Origin: Chersky-840 sp035604715
GTDB taxonomy: Bacteria; Actinomycetota; Acidimicrobiia; Acidimicrobiales; UBA8190
Direction: 5' to 3'
Assembly: GCA_963731665.1 (NCBI GenBank)
Contig: CAVSWP010000008.1
Location: forward strand, 310,001-374,000
Length of the DNA: 64,000 bases
Part shown: positions 1 to 8,305 of the stretch, in pieces
Numbering within the stretch: the first letter of the stretch is position 1
How the letters are laid out: each line of letters begins with the position of its first letter
Notes under the pieces: generated by a model
Seen by the model: the letters and a program-made list of their open reading frames with translations, nothing else
What the model was told of the DNA's origin: nothing
Database searches by the model: none
Program-made: the position numbers and the translations under genes

Positions 1-431
1 CGAGCCAAAGCGCTCAGCACGCTGGCGACCAAATGGGCAGGCTCGCCGGCGCCAGAGGCCTGTCGGCCGGCGAGCTCGAGCTCGAGCGGCACGAGCGTCG
101 ACCGCTGGATGTCAGCCAGTGAGTAACCCCGCCTCGTCGCCTGGCTGGTGAGCTCCTGGGCCAGGAAAGCCAGGGCCTGTTGCCACACACAAGCGCTCTG
201 GGAGCGCCGCGAAGGTGGCTCACCGGTGGCCAGGGCGGTGATGTCGTCGTCGCTGCCGTGGGCGAGGACGTTGAGCCAGGCCCACACCGGGACGGTGCGG
301 TTCTCCTCAGCCAGCCACTGGGCATAGTGACCGGACAGGAACACCTCGCACTCGGCCACGAATTCCTCTTCCCAGGCTCGGTTTCGAGTTCTCCACATCG
401 CTTCGATCCTTGCTCGCTCTCTCCAGTTCAT
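1..431 (-). CDS. hypothetical protein, cut by window edge
   Basis: An open reading frame enters from the left edge and runs on the minus strand from an ATG at 431; its C-terminus lies outside the window. The N-terminus reads MNWRERARIEAMWRTRNR and continues through an acidic, Trp-rich helical segment (VPVWAWLNVLAHGSDDDI, near residues 50-66) and a stretch beginning LAFLAQEL near residue 92. No signal peptide or membrane segment is seen. I do not recognise the family. Base composition is like the neighbouring genes, and the frame stays open for at least 143 codons. It sits just downstream of an eroded gene fragment. Confidence 0.55.
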   Translation of the reverse strand, partial: MNWRERARIEAMWRTRNRAWEEEFVAECEVFLSGHYAQWLAEENRTVPVWAWLNVLAHGSDDDITALATGEPPSRRSQSACVWQQALAFLAQELTSQATRRGYSLADIQRSTLVPLELELAGRQASGAGEPAHLVASVLSALA

Positions 432-580
432 GCTGCGACCGCCGGAGAGCGGGGAGAAGGGTCGAACGTCACAAACGGGGCGAGATCTCGCAACGAAAGC
501 GGGTCCAACAGTGGGCCGGGATCTGAGTCGTCGGTGTGCCTCCGCCGACCAGGCCACACGCCGTCGAAGGCCGCGCCAGA

Positions 581-820
581 TCAGAACCCGCTCGGGAAGG
601 TCTCCGAGTGGCTCGCCCGTGTCCCAGAGCGAAGTGCGCTCGAGCGGCTCGAGGGCTCGGGTATGGCTGAGATGGATCACTGCATCGAACTGATCGGCAA
701 GACGAGCTTCGAAGTAGTGACTTGCGTCCTCGGCGGCTGGTCGGTAGATCACCGCTATCGCCGCTCCCGACGCGGAGTCGCCAAGTTTCCGTGCACGGCG
801 GGTTGCTCTATTCGGACTTC
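581..820 (-). pseudogene. C-terminal remnant of an erythromycin esterase
   Basis: Minus-strand translation gives AVIYRPAAEDASHYFEARL, then DQFDAVIHLSHTRALEPLER and TSLWDTGEP before a TGA at 581. This aligns with the C-terminus of the intact erythromycin esterase encoded at 12743-14077 (VIYRPQSERASHYFDARL, DAVIHFDHTRALEPLER). Upstream the homology continues, but in a shifted frame that hits a stop (around 780-815), and then ends. Only about 80 codons remain and the catalytic N-terminal half is gone, so it is a decayed paralogue fragment. It abuts the 3' end of the acyl-AMP ligase fusion gene. Confidence 0.75.
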
Positions 821-831
821 CGCCTGGAAAA

Positions 832-3660
832 CTACTCCATTTCGGGTTCTCCCGACAGAGCCGAGATCGCGGCCCGGGCCCGGTCGCGCAAGTCGAGCGC
901 GGCCGACCACCCCCTCCCAGATGGCGCAACCGGGTCGCCGATGGCGACACGAATGGCACCGCGTCGGGGGAATCGACCACCGGGACGAACAATGTCGCGG
1001 CTCCCACGGATCCCGACGGGAACGATTGGCGCTCCGCTGTCTATGGAGGCGGCGAACGCGCCCAGGCGGAATGAACGCAAGCCGGCGGCCCGATTGAGCG
1101 ATCCCTCAGGGAAGAAAGCCAAGCTTCTCCCGGCGTGCAGGGCTTCGGTGATTCGGGAGGCGTCGCTGCTGCGCCGTCCAGCGTGGGTCTGGTCGACGAA
1201 TTCGCACTCAAGCTTTCTCAGGAATGGGCCCGCAACCTTCTGCGTGGCCAGTTCACCCCCCGCAACGAATGCGACGGGAGTGGGCAGGCACAGCACAAGG
1301 ACGAGTCCGTCCACAAAGCTCGCATGGTTGGCCACGACGACATAGGGACCCGAAGGGGGTACCGTGCCGGACACGGCCAGCGGAAGTCGGCAGAGTCGGC
1401 ACACCACTCGCCCCGCCGTGCGGAGCACGGCCCAGCGCAGGCGCAACGTGGGCATGACGATGACGAGCAGCCACACAGGGACGCCTACGAGGAGCGCAAC
1501 GATCCAGACATAAGTGGCATAGAACAACCCATCGAGTGCTTGCACCACTCTCCGCATCTGGGGACCCGCGCCCCGTAGCGCGAAGCGTGCGATCTGCCAT
1601 CGGGCCGGACGGGTTCGGCGCCCCATGTCTCCTGCTTCATACATTTGGCGGCAGGCAGCACGGCGGATCTTGCCACTCGAGGTCTTAAGGACCGTCCCGG
1701 CCGGAGTCAGGACGACCTCGTCGGGCGGTGTCCCTAACAGGTCCACGGTCAAGGCCGTGATCCGGTGGCGCAGTTCGGCCGAGGCTTCTGGATCTTGGAG
1801 TCGAGACTCGGCCAGGACGACGAGGCGTTCAGTGCCGAGACGGGCGTCGGTGGAGGCGAAGACGGCGACGCAGCCCTTACGCGTGCCCGGCAAGTCGCCC
1901 ACGGCCGCCTCGAGCTCGTCGGGGTGCAGGTTCCGTCCGGCGCGGATGATGATGTCTTTGGACCGGCCCGTCAGGTAGAGGTCACCGCCTGCCATGTATC
2001 CGAGGTCGCCCGTATCGACCCACTCCGCCCGGCGCAGTGCCCGAGACGCCGCCTCGTTGTGGAAATACCCCGGCGTGGCCGATGGTCCAGTGAATTCGAC
2101 ACGCCCTTCGTGCCGTTCTGCCTGCTCCTTTCCCGACGCATCGACCACGCGCACCTGATAGCCCGGGAGAGGCCGTCCACAGGCCACGAATCGCAACGGA
2201 GCGGGTGCGTCGGCGGCGGCGGGCACGGCCCGACCCGATCCGACAAAGCCGCGTCGATCCACGATGTCGATGACCGGACCGCGGCCACGGGGTGGGAAGG
2301 TGAGCCCAACGCCCGCTTCTGCGAGGCCGTAGACAGGGGTCATGGCTTCGGGACGAAACCCATGGGGGCCGAAACGTTGGGCAAATCGCTGGATCGTCTC
2401 GGGGCTGATCGGCTCGGCCCCGTTGAAGGCCATCCGCCAGGTGGAGAGGTCTATGGAGACAAGCTCCGCGTCTGAGACGTGCCGAAGGCACAGCTCGTAA
2501 CCGAAGTTCGGCGAAGGACTCAGCGTGCCACCGTAGGAATCGACCGCCCGAAGCCATCGAACGGGCCGAGCCAGGAACGCCGTGGGGGACATCACCACCA
2601 ACTCGAAGCCGAAGTAGAGGCTCGCCAGCCACGAACCTATCAGTCCCATGTCGTGGTAGAGCGGCAACCAGCTCACGACCACGTCTTGCGGCGTGGCCGC
2701 CATGGCCTCGCCCATGGCACGGATGTTGGCAAGCACGTGACGGTGCGCGAGAACTACACCCTTGGGACTACCCGTACTGCCCGAGGTGTATTGGATCAGC
2801 GTAGTGTCGTCGGCCCGGACTGCGGGTCGTATGAGGGTGGATACTCCGGCGTTACGCAGCTCGTCCACCGAAAAGACCGAGCGCAAAGATGCAACCTGCG
2901 GGCGCACCAACCTGGCTACGAGACGGGCTTCGGGGACGGTCAACAACATGGTGACCAGGGCGTTGTCGAGGATGTGCACCTGGCGACGCAGATGGTCGTC
3001 GAGTCCGGCTGGACGGGCCGGAGGGTAGATGGGCACTGGGATCCCACCCGCCATCACGATACCCAAGAAGGCGGCGAAGTAGTCGACGCTGGTCGGGAGC
3101 ATGATCGCCACGGTGTCACCATGTCGAAGCCCGTGATACTGGAGGCCGCCTGCCACCAGCGCGGCGTCAGCCGTCAGCGAGCCATAGGTGAGATCCTCGT
3201 GCGCAGATTCGTCTTCGGAGGTGTGCAAGAGACTGAGGTGTACACGGCGGGGGTGGCTGTTCGAGTGCCAGTCGAGGACATCGATGAGCGTCGCCGCGTC
3301 CCTCGGCCACTCGCCACCCTCGGCCGTCTTCGCCCTTCGGATAGCTCCCGCCGAGGGCACGAGAGGGCGGGGGCTTGCCCCCAACGAGCGCACGGCACCC
3401 ACCCACCCGTGAGGGGTGGGGATGTCGAGCACCCGATCGGGGAGGGTGACGCCGAACACCTCCTCCACCCGGGCCCGGAACTCCACCAGGGCCAGGCTGT
3501 CGAGACCTAGGTCGGCATCGAGCAGGCTGTCGGGCCGAACGGACGTCGGCACCACGGAGGGATGGAGCTCGGTTGCCAGGTCGCGCGCGATCGCCAGGAT
3601 ACGGACCTCGTCGTCGCCCGTGTCGGAGGGGGGCACCACTTCGGGATCGCTACCACTCAC
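832..3660 (-). CDS. trifunctional fusion: acyl carrier protein, acyl-AMP ligase and PlsC-type acyltransferase
   Basis: Predicted 942-aa protein that activates a fatty acid, loads it on its own carrier domain and transfers it to a lysophospholipid-type acceptor. Residues about 15-95 form an ACP with the phosphopantetheine site LGLDSLALVEF (Ser55). About 120-700 is an AMP-binding ligase of the FadD/FAAL class with P-loop YTSGSTGSPKGV, YGLAEAG, GDLGYMAGGDLYLTGRSKD and the C-terminal KTSSGKIRR lysine motif. A hydrophobic segment (YVWIVALLVGVPVWLLVIV) then leads to a PlsC domain with NHASFVD and FPEGSLNR. The GTG at 3660 is chosen because it gives VSGSDPEVV directly before the ACP; longer starts add low-complexity sequence. 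The layout recalls Aas-type enzymes with an added ACP. The acceptor is not known from sequence. Confidence 0.85.
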   Translation of the reverse strand: MSGSDPEVVPPSDTGDDEVRILAIARDLATELHPSVVPTSVRPDSLLDADLGLDSLALVEFRARVEEVFGVTLPDRVLDIPTPHGWVGAVRSLGASPRPLVPSAGAIRRAKTAEGGEWPRDAATLIDVLDWHSNSHPRRVHLSLLHTSEDESAHEDLTYGSLTADAALVAGGLQYHGLRHGDTVAIMLPTSVDYFAAFLGIVMAGGIPVPIYPPARPAGLDDHLRRQVHILDNALVTMLLTVPEARLVARLVRPQVASLRSVFSVDELRNAGVSTLIRPAVRADDTTLIQYTSGSTGSPKGVVLAHRHVLANIRAMGEAMAATPQDVVVSWLPLYHDMGLIGSWLASLYFGFELVVMSPTAFLARPVRWLRAVDSYGGTLSPSPNFGYELCLRHVSDAELVSIDLSTWRMAFNGAEPISPETIQRFAQRFGPHGFRPEAMTPVYGLAEAGVGLTFPPRGRGPVIDIVDRRGFVGSGRAVPAAADAPAPLRFVACGRPLPGYQVRVVDASGKEQAERHEGRVEFTGPSATPGYFHNEAASRALRRAEWVDTGDLGYMAGGDLYLTGRSKDIIIRAGRNLHPDELEAAVGDLPGTRKGCVAVFASTDARLGTERLVVLAESRLQDPEASAELRHRITALTVDLLGTPPDEVVLTPAGTVLKTSSGKIRRAACRQMYEAGDMGRRTRPARWQIARFALRGAGPQMRRVVQALDGLFYATYVWIVALLVGVPVWLLVIVMPTLRLRWAVLRTAGRVVCRLCRLPLAVSGTVPPSGPYVVVANHASFVDGLVLVLCLPTPVAFVAGGELATQKVAGPFLRKLECEFVDQTHAGRRSSDASRITEALHAGRSLAFFPEGSLNRAAGLRSFRLGAFAASIDSGAPIVPVGIRGSRDIVRPGGRFPRRGAIRVAIGDPVAPSGRGWSAALDLRDRARAAISALSGEPEME

Positions 3661-3906
3661 GAGGCCAGTGTGACCCAAACGCGGAGGCCGCGTGAGGGTC
3701 CCATGGCCGGTGTGTGGAGACTGTTCCCCGCACCCGCATAAAGGACACCAGAGGCGAGGACCACAACGGCTTGCTGAAAGAGGCATGTGGCGTCAGTCTT
3801 CGAGCAGCCCACCCTTTCATGAACGACCTTTCTGCACGGTCACGGGACCGGAAGCCGGCCGGGTCGAGAAGCCTTGACGGTGGCGCCAACGCGGACCGTG
3901 TCGTTG

Positions 3907-4362
3907 CTAGTGCACCCCTGGGGATTGGTGACGGACGACCACCACAGGACATGTGGCATTGGTGACGCAGTGCCTGCTCACCGAGCCCAGCAATGTGCCG
4001 GTGAACGCCCCGTGGCCGCGGCTCCCCACCACCAGCAGGTCAGCGTGCTTCGAGGCCGCAATGAGGGCGGGAGCAGGTTGGCCGTAGACAACGATCTCTT
4101 GTATTTCACGCGCATCGTGGGGTCCAAGGACGCTCTCGACTTCCTCGGCGAGCCTCTTCCGGGTCTCGTCCTCCGGGCCCCGGCCCGCCGGCAATGTGGG
4201 GGTTCGACCCCAGGGAAGCGGCGGGGCCCACGCCATGACCGCCTCCAGCGTGGCTCCGGTCATCTTGGCCTGTGCAACCGCCCAGTGCAGCGCTTGGCGA
4301 GACGACTCCGAGCCGTCCATGCCGATGACGATCACGTTGTGCTTCTCGATGCCTGTCTTCAT
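3907..4362 (-). CDS. universal stress protein (UspA family)
   Basis: A 151-aa single-domain UspA protein. Residues 9-17 form the first strand, NVIVIGMDGSESS, with the acidic residue that lines the nucleotide pocket. Near the C-terminus VVGSRGHGAFTGTLLGSVS matches the ATP-binding G-2x-G-9x-G-S/T motif, so an ATP-binding member is likely. The ATG at 4362 is used because Usp homology begins there; the frame stays open upstream but reads as noise. It lies between the dehydrogenase/ACP operon and the ACP-ligase fusion on the same strand. Universal stress proteins are among the most frequent members of actinobacterial hypoxia regulons, which fits the gene company in this region. Confidence 0.9.
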   Translation of the reverse strand: MKTGIEKHNVIVIGMDGSESSRQALHWAVAQAKMTGATLEAVMAWAPPLPWGRTPTLPAGRGPEDETRKRLAEEVESVLGPHDAREIQEIVVYGQPAPALIAASKHADLLVVGSRGHGAFTGTLLGSVSRHCVTNATCPVVVVRHQSPGVH

Positions 4363-4581
4363 CTCACCACTTCCGTATTGCCGGCCAACACGCTGTCTTC
4401 GGTTCCGGTGGAGGTGAACCTCACCTGACGACCCCGAAGAGGTCAGTGACGTGAGATCATCCCCTCGCCGAAAGATGCCCAGAAGATGATCCAGAGGTTC
4501 CGCGTGCCTTAGGCTCCGGGTCCACCGCGAGGCATGGGCCCGGCGTGGAGAGCCGCGGCCTTTCGCCAAGGTGTCGCTCCA

Positions 4582-4827
4582 TCAGCCACCCGATGATGTC
4601 AAGTACCGTACGCAACCCTCCACCGTGGAAAGCTCGGGATAGTCGCGCTCTGGGATCTCGAGCCCTGTCCGCTCGTGCAGACCGGTTACGAAATTGAGGA
4701 AGTCGATCGAGTCGAGGTCGAGTGCCTCCTGCATCGTCTCGTCGGGTCCGACGCTGTCGAGGTCGGCCTCGGGGGCTACCTCCCCCAACACGGTGCGGAT
4801 GAGGTCTCGGGCGTCGTCGTCAGTCAC
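4582..4827 (-). CDS. acyl carrier protein
   Basis: An 81-aa ACP with the 4'-phosphopantetheine attachment motif LDLDSIDFLNF (Ser about 40). The acidic helices and length fit a free-standing carrier. The GTG start overlaps the stop of the E2 gene (GTGA), so the two are translationally coupled. Placing a carrier protein last in a 2-oxoacid dehydrogenase operon is unusual. It suggests that the acyl product of the dehydrogenase or synthetase is passed to a carrier, perhaps for the downstream ACP-ligase-acyltransferase fusion. A duplicated fragment of its 3' end lies at 12650-12706. Confidence 0.9.
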   Translation of the reverse strand: MTDDDARDLIRTVLGEVAPEADLDSVGPDETMQEALDLDSIDFLNFVTGLHERTGLEIPERDYPELSTVEGCVRYLTSSGG

Positions 4828-6314
4828 AGGTCCTCCGGGTGTTGCAGCAGGCGGTCGATCGTGCCCAAGAACCGACCACCGCGGTGGCCATCACTGACGC
4901 GGTGGTCGGCAGACAGCGTAGCCGTGGCGCACGACCGAACCCCGACCATCCCGTGAGCCGCCCATGCCCGCTCCGCCACACGGCCGAAGCCGACCAAAGC
5001 GACCTGAGGCGGGTAGATCACGCCGAATACAGAGTCGACGCCCAGATCCCCAAGGTTGGTCACGGTGATGGTGGGATCGCTCATCTCCGAGCTCCGTAGC
5101 ACGCCCCCCCGGGCCCGGTTCACCAGGTCCCGGAGCGCCACCATCAGCTCATCGATAGGGAGTCGATCGACGTGATGGATCGCCGGTGCGATCACACCGC
5201 CCGTACGTAAGGAGACCGCCACTCCGACATGCACGTCCTGACTCGGTTCGAATGTGTCACCCCGCATGAATCCGTTCATTTCGGGAACTGTGGCCACGGC
5301 AAGCGCTGTCGCCTTGATGAGCAATACCGGCACGACCAAGCGGGCGGTGACCGGGCGTTCGACGTTCGTCTGTTCCAACCATGCCACGGCGCGGCTCATA
5401 TCGATGTCGGTGCTCAGGTAGTAGTGGGGGATCTCGCGCTTGGACCGGGCCATCAAGGCACCGATCGCTCTGCGCATCGCCACCTGCCGCGCATCGTCGG
5501 CGACGGTGCCCAAGGTCGCCGGCGCCGGTCGGGTTTGCTTGGGCGCCTCTTGTTCGCCGGATTCACCCAGTGGCGGCGCCGCCACCGACGGCTTCCGACG
5601 AGCCGCCCGGCGCACATCGGACTCGACGATCGCTCCCCCGGGTCCGGTCCCTTGGATGTCACCGATCTCGACGCCGAGCTCGGTCGCCACACGGCGAGCC
5701 ATTGGCGACGACCGTACGCCGGTGAGAGAGGGGTGGGCTCGACGCACCGGCGGCGGGGACGGACGGCCACCGCGCACGGGTGCACACCGCCCCGCACCGA
5801 TAGGAGCATGCCTCACCTCACGGAGGCGGGCCCCTGCGCTCTCGACGTCCCCCCTGGTGATCGCCCCACCCGCACCGCTGCCGTCGAGAGCGTGCACGTC
5901 CACCCCAAGTCGCTCGGCGAGATGGCGCACAACGGGCGAGACGACGGGCCCACCCGGCCGCCCCTTGCCTGTCGACGCAACCGCCGACGCGAGGACCGCG
6001 GAGCGCGGGCCCTTTGTTGCGGGGGCAGGGGCGGATTCGGGGGCGGGTTCGGGGACGGGGGCACGTGCGAGGGTCTCCTCGGATGCGCCGACCCTGGCCA
6101 GAGCGGTGCCCACCGGTACCTCATCCCCCTCGGGGACAAGCAGTTCCTCGATCACGCCCGCCTCGAAGATCTCGACCTCGATGGTGGACTTCTCGGTCTC
6201 CACGACAGCAACCACGTCACCTCGCCGCACCACGTCACCGGGGCCTACCAACCACTTGGCCACCTTGCCGACCTCCATGTCGGCGCCGAGTGACGGCATC
6301 TTGAACTCACCCAT
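4824..6314 (-). CDS. dihydrolipoamide acyltransferase, E2 component of a 2-oxoacid dehydrogenase complex
   Basis: A 496-aa E2. Residues 1-80 are one lipoyl domain with the lipoyl lysine in VVETEKSTIEVE (Lys42). Two peripheral-subunit-binding domains follow: SPVVRHLAERLGVDVHALDG at about 125-160 and SPMARRVATELGVEIGDIQG at about 205-240. They are joined by Pro/Ala/Arg-rich linkers. The C-terminal catalytic domain (about 270-496) ends with the active-site motif DHRVSDG. It catalyses acyl transfer from lipoamide to CoA. The ATG directly follows the E1 beta stop, and its own stop overlaps the ACP start. Two binding domains with a single lipoyl domain is atypical. No dihydrolipoamide dehydrogenase (E3) gene is present nearby, so E3 must be supplied from elsewhere. 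Confidence 0.92.
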   Translation of the reverse strand: MGEFKMPSLGADMEVGKVAKWLVGPGDVVRRGDVVAVVETEKSTIEVEIFEAGVIEELLVPEGDEVPVGTALARVGASEETLARAPVPEPAPESAPAPATKGPRSAVLASAVASTGKGRPGGPVVSPVVRHLAERLGVDVHALDGSGAGGAITRGDVESAGARLREVRHAPIGAGRCAPVRGGRPSPPPVRRAHPSLTGVRSSPMARRVATELGVEIGDIQGTGPGGAIVESDVRRAARRKPSVAAPPLGESGEQEAPKQTRPAPATLGTVADDARQVAMRRAIGALMARSKREIPHYYLSTDIDMSRAVAWLEQTNVERPVTARLVVPVLLIKATALAVATVPEMNGFMRGDTFEPSQDVHVGVAVSLRTGGVIAPAIHHVDRLPIDELMVALRDLVNRARGGVLRSSEMSDPTITVTNLGDLGVDSVFGVIYPPQVALVGFGRVAERAWAAHGMVGVRSCATATLSADHRVSDGHRGGRFLGTIDRLLQHPEDL

Positions 6315-7289
6315 TCACGCCCCCAGCGCGTGAACGGCGGAGACAACATCTCGTACCTGCGGCGTGGCCTCGTCCTCGAGGTGCTTGGCATAGGGCATGG
6401 GCACCTCAGCCGTGCACACGCGCCCCACGGGGGCATCGAGGTCGTAAAAGGCCTCCTCGACGATGCGAGCCGACACTTCTGCGGAGAGGCTCCCGCTTCG
6501 CCATCCCTCGTCCACTACGACCGCCCGGTGGGTGTGCACAACCGACGACACGATCGTGGCCGTGTCGAGCGGTCGCAAGCTACGCAAGTCCATCACCTCT
6601 GCCGAGATTCCTTCGTCGGCAAGTGCATCGGCGGCACCCAGCGCGACGCGGAGCATCCCGCCGTAGGACACGATGGTGACGTCGGAACCCTCACGGCGAA
6701 CGACCGCCGAATCGAGGTCGACCGGGCCGGCGTCGTCGGCAAGCTCGCCCTGTTCGTTGTAGAGGGCGCCGTGCTCGAATAATAGGACCGGATCGGGGTC
6801 GCACAACGCCGGCCACAACATGCCCCGGGCATCTTCGAGGGTCGCCGGCGCCAGGATTCGAATGCCCGGGATGTGAGTGTACCAACCCTCGAGGCTGTGG
6901 GAGTGCTGTGCGCCGAGCTGGCGCCCCGCCCCCGTCGTCATACGGATCACGATTGGCACGTTGAATTGACCACCGGACATGTAGAGCAGTGTTGCCGCAT
7001 TGTTGACGATCTGGTCCAGGGCGAGCAGGCTGAAATTCACCGTCATGATCTCAACGATGGGACGCATCCCACCGAGTGCGGCACCGATGCCCGCTCCCAC
7101 GAAACCCGATTCCGACAGCGGCGTGTCCCGTACGCGCTCGGGGCCGAATTCCTCAAGCAGGCCAAGGCTCACGGCGTAGCAGCCGCCGTAACGTCCGACG
7201 TCCTCGCCCATGAGAAAGACGCGCTCGTCCCGCCTGAGCGCGTCGTCGAGCGCCATGCGCAACGCCTCGCGATACGTCACGGTGCTCAT
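6315..7289 (-). CDS. 2-oxoacid dehydrogenase E1 component, beta subunit
   Basis: A 324-aa transketolase-fold beta subunit. Diagnostic segments are MGEDVGRYGG, DTPLSESGFVGAGIGAA, MSGGQFNVPIVIR and the C-terminal domain VDEGWRSGSLSAEV. With the alpha subunit it forms the thiamine-diphosphate site that decarboxylates pyruvate, a branched 2-oxoacid or acetoin. The substrate cannot be fixed from sequence. The ATG at 7289 overlaps the TAA of the alpha gene (TAATG) and gives the family-typical start MSTVTYREALRMAL. Upstream in-frame codons overlap the alpha gene and are not used. Confidence 0.92.
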   Translation of the reverse strand: MSTVTYREALRMALDDALRRDERVFLMGEDVGRYGGCYAVSLGLLEEFGPERVRDTPLSESGFVGAGIGAALGGMRPIVEIMTVNFSLLALDQIVNNAATLLYMSGGQFNVPIVIRMTTGAGRQLGAQHSHSLEGWYTHIPGIRILAPATLEDARGMLWPALCDPDPVLLFEHGALYNEQGELADDAGPVDLDSAVVRREGSDVTIVSYGGMLRVALGAADALADEGISAEVMDLRSLRPLDTATIVSSVVHTHRAVVVDEGWRSGSLSAEVSARIVEEAFYDLDAPVGRVCTAEVPMPYAKHLEDEATPQVRDVVSAVHALGA

Positions 7290-8305
7290 TAACCTGCTCC
7301 CGGGCCGGGGGTCTCGGTGACGACAAACCGTTCGAGATCCTCGACGGGCTCGAGCGTCCCGGCATCGGCGAAGGCAATGGCGTCGTCCACCTCTGCGTCT
7401 ACCTCTCGTTCGATCTGCTCGAGCTCGCCCTTGACGAGCCGGCCGGCGGTCGTCAACTGTCGAACCAGATGATCGATAGGGTCCCGATGCTTCCAACCCT
7501 CGATCTCAGCTTTGTCGCGATAGCGGTCCGGGTCGTACATCGAGTGAGCACGGAACCGGTAAGTGCGCAGCTCAAGGAAGTGAGGCCCGCCGCCGACGCG
7601 CACGGCTTCAGTCGCTGCAATGGCGGCGGCCTCGACCGCCACGACATCCATGCCGTCCACCTCCCAGGCAGGCATCCGGTAGCTGGCCGCCTTGAGCGAG
7701 AGGTCGGTTTCTGACTCAGATCTGTCCAGCGCCGTGCCCATGGCGTAGAGATTGTTCTCACAGCAAAAGAGGACAGGAAGGTGCCAGAGCGCGGCGAGGT
7801 TCATCGACTCGTGGAATTCACCCTCGGCCACCGCTCCGTCGCCGAAGAAGCACGCGGTCACGTGACTCCGGCCCTGCATATGGTCGGCCAGGGCCAGACC
7901 GACGGCGAGCGGGAGCCCACCGCCGACGATGGCGTTCCCGCCGAAGAAGTGTGTGGCCTTGTCGAACAGGTGCATCGATCCGCCACGACCCCGGCTGCAC
8001 CCCTCGACCTTCCCCTCGAGTTCGGCCATGGCCGAGCGCATCGGCAGACCCCGCGCCAGGGCATGCCCGTGTTCGCGATACGTGGCCACCACCGCGTCGT
8101 CGACATTTAGCGCCTGCATGACACCAACGGCGCACGCCTCCTCGCCGATGCCGAGATGAAGGAATCCCCGGATCCGCATGTCGCTGTAAAGCTCGACACA
8201 GCGTTCCTCGAAGCGGCGGATGCGAACCATCTCCCGCAGGAGGTACAGGCCGTGGGCGAGCTCGGGCGACGAGGCGCCGACCGGAGCGGGCGCGGCGTCG
8301 GTCAC
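7289..8305 (-). CDS. 2-oxoacid dehydrogenase E1 component, alpha subunit
   Basis: A 338-aa thiamine-diphosphate enzyme subunit of the PDH/acetoin dehydrogenase type. The TPP motif is FFGDGAVAEGEFHE followed by the CENNLYAMG segment. RGRGGSMHLF and TYRFRAHSMYDPDRYR are the conserved cofactor and phosphorylation-loop regions. The GTG start overlaps the stop of the upstream synthetase gene (GTGA), and its stop overlaps the beta subunit start, so the operon is tightly coupled. Similarity between pyruvate and acetoin forms is high; the linked acetyl-CoA synthetase favours an acetyl-CoA-forming role, but this is inference. Confidence 0.92.
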   Translation of the reverse strand: MTDAAPAPVGASSPELAHGLYLLREMVRIRRFEERCVELYSDMRIRGFLHLGIGEEACAVGVMQALNVDDAVVATYREHGHALARGLPMRSAMAELEGKVEGCSRGRGGSMHLFDKATHFFGGNAIVGGGLPLAVGLALADHMQGRSHVTACFFGDGAVAEGEFHESMNLAALWHLPVLFCCENNLYAMGTALDRSESETDLSLKAASYRMPAWEVDGMDVVAVEAAAIAATEAVRVGGGPHFLELRTYRFRAHSMYDPDRYRDKAEIEGWKHRDPIDHLVRQLTTAGRLVKGELEQIEREVDAEVDDAIAFADAGTLEPVEDLERFVVTETPGPGAG

